This document shows positions 37,701 to 50,426 of a stretch of 64,000 bases of DNA, piece by piece. Numbering within the stretch: the stretch's first letter is position 1; every line of letters begins with the position of its first letter. The notes beneath the pieces are model-generated. The model did not search any database and was not told the DNA's origin. It saw only the letters and a program-made list of their open reading frames with translations. The DNA is from Nymphaea colorata. Lineage: Eukaryota; Streptophyta; Magnoliopsida; Nymphaeales; Nymphaeaceae. The stretch lies in NCBI RefSeq assembly GCF_008831285.2, contig NC_045145.1:16738802-16802801 (forward strand), read 5' to 3'. The position numbers and the translations under genes were made by a program.

Positions 37701-38664
37701 CTCTCCCTCTCTATCCTTCTCTCAGGAATTCTGCTTTTTAACAATCGCCTTTTCTTTCTCCTTCTGTGCCTGGAAGGGAGCCATTTGGGGAGTCTCCCCT
37801 TTCCTCTCTCTTTATTTTGCTGAGCCGCAGACTTTTCTTTCATTCTTTTTCAGTGTCTGAGGTATTTCTCCTTCACATGGCTTCTCTGGTGTGGCTTTAC
37901 TGCTTTCTTGATGCTTCACTTTCTGTTTTTGCGTTGTGGGAAAGGTGATGCGCGTTAAATGGGTTCTCGGTTAAATTGGGAAGGCTGATTGTGGCAATCT
38001 TTACCTTCAAAGATCTCGGTTTGCAGGATTTCGATGATTAGCTCCGTGGTTTTCTTCTCTTTGTTTAGGGAGTGAAAACAATCTTCTTGTTTTTTATGTT
38101 GGTGTGTTTTTTTTTTCTTCCTTTCTTTCTGAATTCTTGGGGACTTCGAAGAAATGGACTCCGTTCTTCTTCCTCTTGCCGACTCTGATATGCCTGTTTT
38201 CCATAAGTGGGATCTCGCTTTCTTTTAGCTGGATTGAGCCCTCTCTTTCTTTTCTTTTGCAATTTTATGCTTCCTTTCGTTCCATTGGTGCTTGGATCTG
38301 AATCTCATAGGATGCGGGGAACGAGATTAGCTGTTGTGGATTTTGTGGTTATGAGATTTTGTACTTCCTAGTGTTTTGTATTTTATGCTGTAGTGGTGGT
38401 TGTGTTGTAATATCTAGTGCGCTACTTTACATTGCCCGTTCACGTATAGTCATTTCAGTTGAAATGAACAATTTGTGATTTGCTTTTAATAGTTCTCGAT
38501 TGCTATACTTGCAGAAAATTTCCCCAAATACATCGAGGCAATGGCAACGGACGAGGAGGAAATTTTGGTTAGAGGAAGATAGTACGTTGCCATCCGTGGA
38601 CGGTGAATAGATTCCCTTTCTATTGTTCTCAGGTGTCAAGTTTGAACAAATTGAGCGAGTCTCA
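37701..38664 (+). promoter_or_regulatory. probable 5' leader of the kinase gene, with an intron
   Basis: The CT-rich, T-rich stretch from about 37700 looks like a plant leader and 5'-UTR intron. A donor-like GAG|GTATTT lies near 37860. An acceptor-like CTTGCAG ends at 38514, followed by exon-like sequence up to ATG 38665. The alternative acceptor TTCTCAG ends at 38632. Exact leader exons cannot be fixed without transcripts. Confidence 0.4.
38541..38582 (+). promoter_or_regulatory. upstream ORF (13 codons) before the kinase
   Basis: ATG at 38541 opens MATDEEEILVRGR and stops at TAG 38580-38582, ending 82 bases before the kinase ATG. If the acceptor at 38514 is used, this uORF is in the mRNA and could lower kinase translation. 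If the acceptor at 38632 is used, it is spliced out. Confidence 0.4.
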
Positions 38665-41385
38665 ATGAAACAATCACTTAAAACTGCACAACAATCTTGT
38701 GCAAAGCATGTAACATCAACCGATGTCACATCAGACACTGCGCCCAACTCCTATTTAGATCATGAAACTGAAACTGCTTCTACAAAAGCCACCATGCCTA
38801 CTGTTGCAGATGAGAAGAAGCATCCCTTTACAAATGATTGTGAGGTCTCCCCAAATGACCCATCCCAACCTAATGAGCCACAATTAGTTAAAGCAGTGGA
38901 GAAAATCCATCTAGATCATAAAACGTGCAGTTTGGGAGGACCGGCTGATGAAGAAGTTGTAGATGTGGTGCAAACTGGTGTCTCTTCAGATACAGATTTG
39001 CAGCTGTGCAATGGTGTCAAAGAGAGCTCATCACCTGCCAAATGTAGTGATGGCACCAGCAGCATCCGCAAGACTAGTGAGAGTGCAAAGATCAGTGGGC
39101 GCTTGGATTATGTTGAGAGTGGAAAGAGCAGCATGTGCAGGGGTAGTACTAGCACTGACGTCAGTGATGAGAGCTCTTGTAGTAGCTTTACTAGCAGCTT
39201 GAGCAAGCCACACAAGGCAAATGATTCAAGATGGGAAGCTATCCAGTTAGTTCGGTCAAGAGAGGGGGTTGTGGGCTTGAACCATTTCAGGCTACTGAAG
39301 AGGTTGGGATGTGGCGATATTGGCAGTGTTTATCTATCCGAATTGAGTGGAACCAAGAGCTATTTTGCTATGAAGGTTATGGATAAGGTTTCTTTGGCTA
39401 GCAGGAAGAAGCTGTTAAGGGCTCAGACAGAGAGGGAAATCCTTCAGCTGCTTGACCATCCATTTCTTCCTACATTGTATACCCACTTTGAAACAGAGAA
39501 GTTCTCATGCTTGGTGATGGAGTTTTGCCCAGGGGGGGACCTGCACACTCTTCGCCAGCGGCAACGTGGAAAACATTTTTCCGAACAAGCTGCAAAGTAT
39601 GATTTCTGGTCATTTTATTTTTCCAGTTTCAATTTTGAGAATGTGATGTGGTAGTTCGTTGTTCAGAAGTCCGGAAGTTATGTGCATTCTTTGCTAGATT
39701 GGTGCAAGTGTCTTCTGATACCAAAATAAGGCGATTATTTTGGAATTTGAATTGGCAGGATTTTGAAACCATCTTGATGAGCTGCTTGAATTCGGTTTTG
39801 TATTGTGTATGCATCAATATCATTCCTTTGTCAAGATTGGAATGCTATATATGGGGGACAACATCGTGAACTAATGCATCCTTTTGTACGTGATGCAGTT
39901 ATCTTTACCATTGTTTCTTTTCCTGTTTCTTTTTTTTTTCTCTGGGCACTCTATTCTAGTTCATTTAAGCTTAGTTTTCCAAACTTCTGCATTCACATCC
40001 AAGATCAAGAAAATCCTTTTCTAGTCTTGCAAAATGTCTCTCTCTTTTGCAGTATCATGTAGTAACATGTTACTTTTGATTTTTGGATTGCATTTTGGGG
40101 CGAGAAACTAATGCCAATTATAGTGAAATTTATGAATTTTATCTTTCATGGGGTCAGCATGTTCTGGCTTCCTTTTTGTTTTTCGGTTCACGTTGCGATT
40201 GTGCAACATGTAGATATGCAATATCTGCTGTTCTTTCTGCAATCAATTTTTTCTGTTTGTTTTTTATTGGTGTTTCCTATTTTTATTTGTCAAGTAATGT
40301 GTTTTATTTTGAGCTAACTTTGGTTAATCTGATTGTCAGGATGTAAAACGGATATGCTTTTAGTTTTCTTGAGAAAAGTCTATTTTAAGTTTGAGATGCC
40401 TTGAGCACATCTAGACATGCATGACTATTTCGTGAAAGATGCTTAACTAACACAATGTTTCAAACTTATCAGCGTTATCTTTGACAGAAACTTTATGGGT
40501 GTCCCATCTTGCAGGTTTTATGTTTCGGAAGTCCTCCTTGCTTTGGAGTATCTACATATGCTTGGCATTGTCTATCGGGATCTTAAACCGGAAAATGTTC
40601 TTGTAAGGGATGATGGCCACATCATGCTTTCTGATTTTGATCTCTCTCTGCGCTGTGCTGTTAGCCCGACTCTTGTCAGGTCGTCCTCCATGGAAGCAGA
40701 CCCATTTAGGAGGAACCCAGCATATTGTGTTCAGCCTTCATGCATTGAACCATCATGTATCCAGCCTGCTTGTGTGCAACCAACATGCTTCTCCCCTAGG
40801 TTCTTCAAGAGCCGGTCCAAGAAGGATAGAAAACCTAAAACTGAGATTGGGAATCAGGTCAGTCCGCTTCCAGAGCTCATAGCAGAGCCAACGAGTGCAA
40901 GGTCCATGTCATTTGTTGGGACACATGAGTATCTTGCCCCAGAGATTATAAAAGGTGAGGGACATGGTAGTGCTGTTGATTGGTGGACATTTGGAATTTT
41001 CCTTTATGAACTTCTTTTTGGCAAGACACCATTCAAAGGTAATGGAAACAGGGCCACCCTGTTTAATGTTGTTGGCCAGCCATTGAAATTTCCAGATTAT
41101 CCAGTTGTCAGCTTTGCAGCGAGAGACCTTATCAGGGGCCTACTTGTGAAAGAACCCCAGCACCGTTTGGCATATAAACGTGGAGCAACAGAGATCAAGC
41201 AGCACCCATTCTTTGAGGGGGTGAATTGGGCACTAATACGTTGTGCAAGCCCACCTGAAATTCCAAAACCAGTAGAAATAGATCCCCTTCCATTTGCAGC
41301 TGCTTCTACGAGTGAGAAGAAGGCTGTAGCGCAGCCTGTTCATGAGAAATCTTCTGGAAACTACCTGCAGTTCGATTTCTTTTAG
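38665..41385 (+). CDS. D6PK-type AGC-VIII serine/threonine protein kinase
   Basis: Plasma-membrane-associated kinase class that phosphorylates PIN auxin exporters. Exons 38665-39596 and 40515-41385 (GT-AG intron, 918 bp, phase 2) give 600 aa. ATG 38665 is the first in frame after TAG 38608. The N-terminal ~200 residues are Ser/Thr-rich and disordered. The kinase domain starts near 208: glycine loop GCGDIG 215-220, catalytic K237, YRDLKPEN with D333, and DFD (351-353) in place of DFG, the AGC-VIII mark. The insertion between subdomains VII and VIII (about 355-440) carries a pentapeptide run ([20 protein letters not shown]) and a polybasic patch [11 protein letters not shown], known in D6PK for phospholipid binding. 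The activation segment [14 protein letters not shown] follows. The C-terminus ends FDFF, a hydrophobic-motif-like tail. Some Arabidopsis D6PKs are nearer 500 aa, so the N-terminus here is long. Confidence 0.95.
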
Positions 41386-43489
41386 ATGTTCCTTTATAGT
41401 GGCTAGTGAAGTGTTGTACTATTGTCAGAATCCTCATTGTTCACGCTAAACTCGAAGGCTATCTGAATATCTACCTGGATTTTGAGATATATCATATTCA
41501 AATTGTTGAAAAGTTTTAGCTTTCTAGCCCAAAATCTTGTTTCATGTAATTGTTTGTTCTACTTGCCTCTCTGTTTGGAACTATGATGAGAGTTCGGACC
41601 ATCTATTTCTGTTGCTCTTGTATTACAAAAAATGGCAGTCTCCTGACAAGTTAGGGAAATTTCATTTGGTGGTTGTAATGATAGCAAAAGCACTTTAGCT
41701 TGTTTTTGGCTCTTCACTTGGTCTTACTTTTACAACGAATGCCTTGTGAAGGTGTGTAAAATTTTGATCGCACCAGTTTTCTGGCCATCAGATGGTAACG
41801 CAATCATCCTTGGGATTTTCCTCATGATGGCAGGTCAATGACCTCTAAAGCAGTCTGCATTTGTATCATGCTGCAATGCAAGTCCTGGTGGTTGGAAATC
41901 TGAACCTACCGTTGCTTGACCAATTAACAGGACTAGCAACTAACTGTTCATGCTGCATTCAACGAATTCTTCAAAATCAGATTATCTTTTTCCACGCAGA
42001 AGAATTTTCAGTGATTCTAGAGCAGTTCATCCTTATTTGCTAGGTCTCATTGGTTTGACCAGGCATGGCTCTCAGTGCTGCCTATAATCCTGATATTGAA
42101 CATGCAGTGCAGTTTTTGCTTGCACTCCGAGAAAAATTATGGTTAAAGAATGGAAGATCTTGTCCTTAACCGCTTATTCACACTTTCAGGTCAACTGAAG
42201 AGGATGGATTTGGTTGACTGGGTTGAGACCAGCAAACCTGACGACTGACACTGTAGTGAGGTTTCCCTAGGCTCACTTCTTATCTGTGAGTGAGACTTTT
42301 AACCTGTATGCTCTGTTTCTGCTGTGTTCATAAGAAAACCGCTTGTCAACAGAGTGGGGTTAAGCAGTCACATAAGGCCTTGGATGTCATGCAGGTGGGT
42401 GAGGGTCATGCCTTGTGCATCTCTCACTCTTGCACAATCACAAACAAATATAGGCCCTGCAGCAAGATCAAGTCGTAGCCTTAGATTTTTATGCTGAAAA
42501 CCCCATCTATTCATCAGATCTGCTCTGAGTCCTACAATGATTTCACGCTTGGAGAAATTAATCATGAATTATTTTTCATGCTTGGAGAAATTAGTCATGA
42601 ATTATTTTCTACCCTCTACTTGATCCATTTGTAATTGAAGTTCTGCATGATCAAGCTATGTAGGCTTGCTGTAGATATTAAAGCAAATACAATACTGGGT
42701 CAAATCGCTGGTCATAAATCTTGCTATTAGTTTAAGTGGTAACATCAGTAAGACTTCAATTTACAGATTGTTTTAATTTGTTGAACTGACTCTGCAAATG
42801 GAAGACCAAATCCGAACCAATTATTCGTGTTCCAGTAATTCATATGACTCATTCTTTGTTCAATATAGGAATCATTCTGCTGTGACCATTTTGGCAGCTA
42901 ATGTCTAATAAGTATGGTACGTTAAGGAGTTCATACCTATTGTTACTCTAGTCTCTGGGTTGTTATGGTTTGCAAATAACTCACTGCCATATCAAGCTAC
43001 TGAAACTTGATTCTGCAAAATTGTGAACCTCTTGGAATAGGTTAAACCATAAAGCATGTGAAAACAATGCATGAGTGCTTGAAATGAAGCTATTGCTTAC
43101 CTAGCAAAGGCATCGAGTTAGAATCTATTGAAGCTGCACTTGCTGTTGAGAAAGTTTTGCATGTCATTGCAGACTCCCTAGATTTTCTGACTCGCCGAGC
43201 TAGAGAATCACAGGAGCGCACCAACGGCGAATTTGGAATCTTATGAAATTTAAAATAGTAGCGACCAAAAACCTCATCTGAAATTGCAACAATTTGTTTC
43301 TTTTGTGTTTGTATGATTCAAAAGTGAAGCAGAAATAATTTAAAACAAACTTTGCGAAGTGAAAAATTAAACTAAACTATCAAATTCCCAAGAAAAATTA
43401 AAATTTGGCAGGACAGTTCCTCATGTTTGTCGGCATTTGCTTCAGTCTGTGCAAATGTACAATGTGTGCTTCTCTGTGTATGAGTGTGT
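41386..43489. other. 3' flank of the kinase gene and intergenic DNA
   Basis: Sequence just after the stop is likely 3' UTR. No other gene is recognisable; the short open frames lack domains. Confidence 0.5.
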
Positions 43490-43514
43490 GAATGTGTGTG
43501 TGTGTGCGAGCGTG

Positions 43515-43547
<33 letters not shown>
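43490..43547. repeat. (GT)n-(AT)n compound microsatellite
   Basis: A GTGTGT run is followed by about 15 AT units (43517-43547) and then a short GA run. Confidence 0.9.
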
Positions 43548-43548
<1 letters not shown>

Positions 43549-43998
43549 CGAGAGAGAAAGAGACTTATGAGGTATGAGATGCAATAAAATTCTTCTGGCC
43601 CAGTTCTTGTGTCAGTTTATAGCCATAAAGTGTTCCTGGTGGTTGTGTAACAATCTTAAATGGGCGCTCATTTGCATTCATTACGAGTTCAAATAGCATA
43701 CTACAATGACTAATTCTTCTGCACGTTCTGCAACTTAAATGGAGCAATTTTAATCCTCTGCGAACATCACATCCGCCTGTTTTCAGTGGGCATCAACTTC
43801 TGCACATGCTCAGAGCATCTTCTAGAATATCAGTCAGTCTTCTGGCCGACTGAAAGATACGTTTGAAATTTGAAAGGAAAACAAGAAAAACGAAATTAAA
43901 GCAGCTGCCCTGTTCTATGCATCATTTGCGTTGCACATTCGTATCATAGTTGATATTTCATTTTTGAAATTGGAAAATATCTGAAAGTTGCATGATAT

Positions 43999-43999
43999 G

Positions 44000-44035
<36 letters not shown>

Positions 44036-44036
44036 A
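43999..44036. repeat. (GT)n-(GA)n compound microsatellite
   Basis: About eight GT units run directly into about ten GA units. Confidence 0.9.
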
Positions 44037-47000
44037 AGATGATTGGTTCATCGCGTCCATGTGTTTTCGACGTTCCAAAAGCATATCTTCCAAATGGCTT
44101 TTCTGCATATGTCTTGCATACAGTTCTTTTGAGTAGAAACCACATTACTTTTTGTAAATTAATATTTTGTGTCCATAAATCACTTAAAAAAAATTCGACG
44201 TTGAAGATTTTGTGAGTTGATCCTCGAGTGCCCAATTCCTTAATGTGACAGACGAATGAAAAAGATGAGAAATATCAGCAGACCTAGCACCTCTTTCTGT
44301 CCCTCTGCATCCATGGCTCTGTGGAGTCACCGATTACATCAGAATCATGGCCTGCAGTAAATGTATAAAGAGCAAGAGCCAGACATAATGGGCTTGACAG
44401 TGACACGCTATCATGAAAATTTTTGTTCGTCACCCATTTTTTGAGCCAACAATATGCGCTCCAACTGTTAACAAGCTCCACTGACAACCATGGCAATCTG
44501 AACTCGCTGCTTTCTCTACATGCTGCAGTTCTCCTTTGTTTAGGTTATTGTTCGCATTTCCGTGCTCCGCTCGAGCACCAAAATCACGATCTTTCTAGTT
44601 CTTGAACCAGTTCTGCGGTCTTAACAATGTGCTTATAAACCAGAATCTGGATCTACCAAGATCCTGTTTCCCCGATGCTTCCGACACGTCCATTAAGAAC
44701 TCTGTGTCTCTTCTTTGTATCGTATCAACCTCTTGTACCGTAGGAGGCTACTAATGTATAAGTTGAAGCACAGTAGATGTGGCACCTCTATATACGAAAG
44801 CAAGTCATATACCTTAAAAATATAAAAGGTTGAATAAAAGTTTGGCTCCTTGGGGGGTCTCCCCAACTCATCTGAAATGAATAAAAAAGAAAAAGGACCT
44901 GTGAGTCAGTTCTCCTGGGTGCACAAAGGGAGCTCATTGAGGCAATGACCATTCAAGATCCACAATCAGAATCGGATTGGCCTGATTGCTATTATAAATC
45001 CACATAAACTATTATTATATTTATTTTTAAGTAGAAATACAAAAAAAAACATTTAAAGTTTTTAAAAGTATGTTAAAAACAATGAAAGACAATAGCACTA
45101 ACAGATGGCACCGCTATATCAGCCAATAAATTTGATTGATATGCAACTGCGTTTGGATGTTTCTTCTAGTTTGGCAGATGCACATCATGTGAAGTGTTTC
45201 CATAATCTGAAATGAAAACAAGTTTTTGGATGTCTTGTTCTAGATGTTGCTAAAAACAAGACAAGGAAAGGATCTAGTCATCTGACATGTGATAATACAT
45301 AGCAAACTGTGTGTTGGTTCTAATTGTTGGGTTGGGCACAATATGTTACTAAACTTTAAAGTGAAAAAATAAATAAACAATGTAAATTTTTTCATAAAAA
45401 GTAACTAAATTATGGAAAAGAACACATTTTAAGGTGGACACGAAGGGGAATAAAAAACCATCCACGTAAATAATGGAAATTTTTTTCTGAAAAAAAAAAC
45501 ATAAGAAAAATAAGTTTTCCTATTTAGAAGTGCCAGATCCGTCACCACTCGCTGTAAAGATCCAAAATTAATAATTAGATCTTAGACCCAGTTTGGATGC
45601 GCTATCCAAGGTTCGGCAAAAAGTGGCTCAGGACTAGAATCGGATCTGATTCGATTCAGACTCAGTATCAAATCGGGGAGGAAAAACATGAATCTGAATC
45701 TGAAAAGAGTTCGATGAACATACAAAGTCCAAAACAATTTCAATGCCTCGATTCAAATTTATTCAATGAGATTCATCTAAGTTGGAGGCCTAACTGATCC
45801 ATTTGTTGCAGCAAGCAGGTTTGGATCTGGTCCAAGACGACCGGTTCAAGGTCAGGGCCGAAGGCTTAATTACTCCTTGACCTTATCAACTATACAAATA
45901 AAAAGTACAACTCCTAGCCTTAAAAAGAAGTACAAGTTGCGGAATTCTATGAGAGAGAATAGATTATTATGCCTTTCGTCCCAACAGCGGTTTCCCTGAA
46001 AAGCTTATCCGATCTCAAATCAGTGGGATTCAAGTTCCTGCTAAATCTTGAACTTGACTTGAGATGTCCAAATTCCTGCTAAATCTCGAACTTTTCAAAC
46101 GGTGCCGATTAGAAATTTATTGAACCCGTGACACATGAAACATGTCTGAGAACTTGTACGTACTTCACAGTTTCTTTTGAGTTGTTTTAATTTTGGAACT
46201 TTCTCCAGTTAAATGGCATGCACATCTATGATCAGACATTGGGAAAACGATCACGTATCAGCTATGTCAGTCCTTAATGGCGCCTCTGCGGGCTAACGAG
46301 CCATTCATAAATCAGTTCTGTCCTTTCGGCCCCTTCTTCTCCGTCACCGCTTTGCTCTCTTCCGTAATAAAGAGTTGCAGTTGCAACAGCAAATGTCTGC
46401 CAACGCATTGTAGCAGGTGCCACACTGCTCTGACATGCCCTTGTTATCCATTGAAAGCACAATCTTTCTGCAGTTCATGGGTGTATCCCCACAGATGCTT
46501 CGAGTTATTGATCTGAACTTGTGGCAGTGCAATTTTTTGAATTTGAATGGCTTCGTTTTTTTACATGAAGAAAGAGAGAGAGAAAGGTGAATCAGACAGA
46601 TTATCTGATCCTAGCACATTTTTCTGAGACCTTGGTATTCAGAAGGATTTATGATTGCCATTATGGTGTTCAAGCAATTACTCGCAGAGCAGAAGTCAGA
46701 AAATTGTTTACAGCACTCTCTGTGCTCTCCTGAAATGGCTATATTAGCTGGTATTCAAAGAGAACTAGTTCCAACCTGTTTAGAAGGTATTTATAAGAAG
46801 AAAATTACCTATGTTTTTATAAGACATATTCTTAAAACACATTATGTTTTGGTTTCCAGGAATGTAATGTGATTATATCCACATATGATTAAAACACATC
46901 TGATTGTTGGAACTTATAACATCTTTGATCACACAATGTCTTGTAAAACAATGCTCGTATAACATGTATGCCGTGTTATAAAAGCACAATTACTGTCTTT

Positions 47001-48677
47001 TTTTATGTACCCAATTTAATCTGCATCGGCTGATATATCCACCAACCTTAATAACATTGATTTGGCCTATAGAGGCTCCATAACAGCCAATATTCAGGAA
47101 TATAAGACTGCCGGACCTGTCGTTAATGCATGAGGGGCCGATAATAAGACGTAATTTAATCAAGATTCTGTCTAATCCTACAAAAAATAAAACAAAAAAA
47201 AAAAACAATGAGGAAATGGATCCAATTAAACCGAGATCTGAGTCTAGTATCAGTATCATACAGTAGGACCCGTATCCAAATCGAATGAAGTCAAGGCAAA
47301 TCCCACCATATAAACTCCCCCAGCATCTTAGACAAGTATATCCCCAAGAACATAATTAAAAAAATATATATTATGATAGTGATAGTGATAATGAAAGTGA
47401 TGGGCGGGTAAGAGATTATACAAGGGTAGCTATAAGAGGGGGACTTGTTTGATTACTCAGTTTGTGGCTTCATTTGGTCCAAGGGCGTACAGTGAAGGGA
47501 AGGATAAGAGCTCCCTCTCATACAAGTCAAAAAGTTTTTGAGAAAATGTTTAGTCGGCAGGAATTATTATTATAATTACAAAAGTGAGCTAGTAGGAAGC
47601 AGCATGGACGCTTACCAATTTGGAATGTGGAATGTGCTCATCACAAAAATCAAAGAGCAAAAAAAAAAAAATTAAAAATAATTTTATTTGAGGATCAACC
47701 AACCACATTTTCTGCAGTTTGTCTTTTCTTGCACTCTTTATAACATATATATATAATAATATAAATAAGTGCTGAATGATGAAGGTAAACTAATATATAA
47801 ATAAGCAAAATGTTTAAAGTCAACTAATATGTAAATAAATAAATTTTTGTCGTTCCGTGTGGGCAACTGCCCGACAAGCTCATATGTGGCATTGCCTATG
47901 CGTATTGCATGTTGAACTATACTTACTCGGATATACATGTGAATTTCCCTTAAACATCCATCTTTATTTACGTCACGAAAATATGAGTTCGTATTTCGTA
48001 ACTGCGACTCTTGTTGTTGTTTTTCTCTTAATTGTTGGAGATGCACAATAATGAGAATTAATTCATCTCCGCATCGTTTGAAAAGTCATTCATTCGGAAA
48101 ACTTTATTCCCTAGATTTAATGCTCGCAGTGCACGGGATTCTTAAAAATGTTTTCCCAAAGTTGGCAACGAAATCCAAAACTTCCTTTTAAAATGGAAAA
48201 AAGAATGATACGTGAGGAACAAAGCGTTTCCATGAAAGCTTTATAAAGTTTTAGGTAGGCATTACATCGAGCGTCACAACTTGGTCCACCTCTCCCTCGC
48301 TTTTTTACTTTTTCACTTTTTTGACCTAACTGAGTGGTTTGGCAGCCGACGGAATTTCTCTTTTCGGAGAAAAACTTTCGGTTTGAGATTTTGTTATTGT
48401 AAGAAACGTGTCTGTATTCTGAATCGACCTTCAATTTAGCTTAGGTAGGTAACTAAAATGAATAAAATATTACCGAGATAGGTTATTACAGTGGCGGAGC
48501 CCCTGGGTAGAAAATTTTCTCCATAATGACAGATAAATAATGTACATTAGAGTAGAAAGTTTTTCTTATAATGAAAAAGATTTCTTTCTACCACCTGAGT
48601 GAGTGAAGAATGAAGCTGCCCCTCCTTAGTTCTTACCCTCATCTCTTTAGGGTTCAAGGCTGCTTTGGTGCATCATG
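44037..48677. other. intergenic DNA, no gene recognised
   Basis: Open frames on both strands at 44284-44605 and 46274-46532 have no recognisable domain; the minus-strand one at 46344-46532 is Cys-rich but isolated. Repeat-like GGATC/TCGGATC stretches lie at 45590-45850. Sequence beginning CAGTGGCGGAGC at 48489 resembles one end of a transposon, but no partner end was found. Confidence 0.45.
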
Positions 48678-49716
48678 GTAGGACTGGGCATAAAGCCGGA
48701 CCGACCCGGCCCGATAAAGAGGTCCATTTTTTACCCCTTTAAACAATCGGGCCGGCCCAAGACCCAACCCATTTTTAATCGGGCCGGGCCGGGCTTTTGT
48801 ATTATCGGGCCTCGGGCCTTAGTGTATGCCTGAGGCATAGCCCAATTATAGCAGGGCCGACCCCGGTCTTCTCGGGCCGAGCTTTTTGGACCAGGGCAAC
48901 GAGAAGTTGATCGGTCGGCTGCTCACTATCGGCCGGAACGGATCCTCTGACAGCGACTGATCGGTCATCGCGTCCTTGGGCTGTATAGAGAGCACATTCC
49001 TCAGCACTTGCGTGTTGATCTTCGACACAGTTCTCTAAATCCTGAACACCAAGCAAAAAAATTAAGATGAGACAACAAAAAAGGGAAACCCCAAAAGCTA
49101 AGAAAAAACGAAAAGGAGAAACAGAATTAAGAACTCAACAGAAATAGGAGCATCCAAGTCGCAGGGGTGGCAAAGTCCAAAACAGAGAATCCACAGCAGA
49201 GGAAGGAAGGGAGGAAGTGAGATTGGAGAGGAAGGGAATGAAGAGAACCAGCGTTCTGCCTCCCCTTTTGTACAGCAAGCAAAGCAAGCGAAGAAGGGGA
49301 GGCGAGAAGGAGAGGAGCGGGCCACGCGACAAGGAGGACCGGGGGCCGGACTGGAAGAGATTGAACGATGGTGGCCGATGGGCAACGCTAGGACAGGGAG
49401 GACCGGAGGTCGGAAGGACAGAGGAGAGGCAAGACTCATAGAGGAGGCCGATGAAACGAAACCAAGGTTCTGCCTTAAAATTAATTTTTTTGAAAAATTT
49501 TTTGTCGGGCTTCTCGGGCCGTCGTCGAGCACAATATCAAGCCCGAGCCCGGCCCGTTAAGTATCAGGCCGGGCCGGACCCGATAACATGAGCCACCGGC
49601 CCGTTAAGTATCAGGCCGGGCCGAGCCCGATAACATGAGCCAGTTAAATCCAGTTTCAAGGCCCGAGTCGGGCCGGGTACCCGGCGGCGGCCTGGCCCGG
49701 TGGCCAAGCTTACCTC
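48678..49716. mobile_element. GC-rich inverted-repeat element, about 1.04 kb
   Basis: The left end runs TAGGACTGGGCATAAAGCCG and then many GGCCGGGCC/GACCCGGCCC motifs. The right end is the same motif family in reverse and finishes GGTGGCCAAGCTTA. Both arms are GC-rich palindromic arrays, while the interior (about 49030-49440) is different DNA, purine-rich on the plus strand, that could be captured sequence. Flanking 8-mers CATCATGG and CCTCGAGG agree at only five positions, so the target duplication is unclear. Within the right arm a unit with CGTTAAGTATCAGGCCGGGC is repeated twice. No transposase recognised. Confidence 0.5.
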
Positions 49717-49854
49717 GAGGTAAGAGATCTATGTACTATTTGTATGTCAGTGTCTCCTTTTTACAACAGAAAGGGTTAAAGCTTTCGAAAATCAAAATAA
49801 AAACTGACCGCCTACCAGCTCCTGCCATTGCACCAACCCCCTTCTCAAATGATC

Positions 49855-49960
49855 GGTCATTTTTATCGGCTATTTTCTCCTTTTTTGGGAACTTGTATAG
49901 TGAAGTTGGTCATTTTTATCGGCTATTTTCTCCTTTTTTGGGAACTTGTATAGTGAAGTT
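49855..49960. repeat. perfect tandem duplication, 53-bp unit
   Basis: Copies at 49855-49907 and 49908-49960 each run from GGTCATTTTTATCGGC to CTTGTATAGTGAAGTT with no difference seen. Confidence 0.92.
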
Positions 49961-50376
49961 ATGACCAGATTTTTTAAAAATCTCGTTTATCGTTTATGAA
50001 GAAAAAAAAGATAAATGTTGAGAGGAATGCCAAAATAATGAGTTGGCTTAACTTGTATAAATTATAAACTCGTAAAAAGTCAATGCAGTGTATGCTATTT
50101 ATAACATTGTATACTGCATTTTGATTTTAAAAAAATATTTTTGTGCACATTCCAATAAAATTCTCTTATTTATATATAACTAGTTCATCCAAAATCTTTA
50201 TATATTTAAAGTAGGTGGTGATTAGGGGATTTGGAGAAAGTTTAAATAAATAAAATAGATCAGAAAGGTGACAAGGAAGAAATAATTTAACATATTGTTG
50301 ATTATGAATTCTTAAGCCATGTTTTTGCATGAGTTCTAATTATATATGGCTGCTATTGAATTATTGGGTTACCTTG

Positions 50377-50426
<50 letters not shown>

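Noticed and set aside
48489-48660. Fourth copy of the hAT-like MITE starting CAGTGGCGGAGC
   Set aside because: No matching CTCGGC-ACTG end or target duplication was found downstream, and the interior does not match the other copies.
49098-49532. 144-codon minus-strand open frame
   Set aside because: It lies inside the GC-rich inverted-repeat element, is biased to Ser/Pro/Phe/Leu, and looks like the complement of a purine-rich tract.
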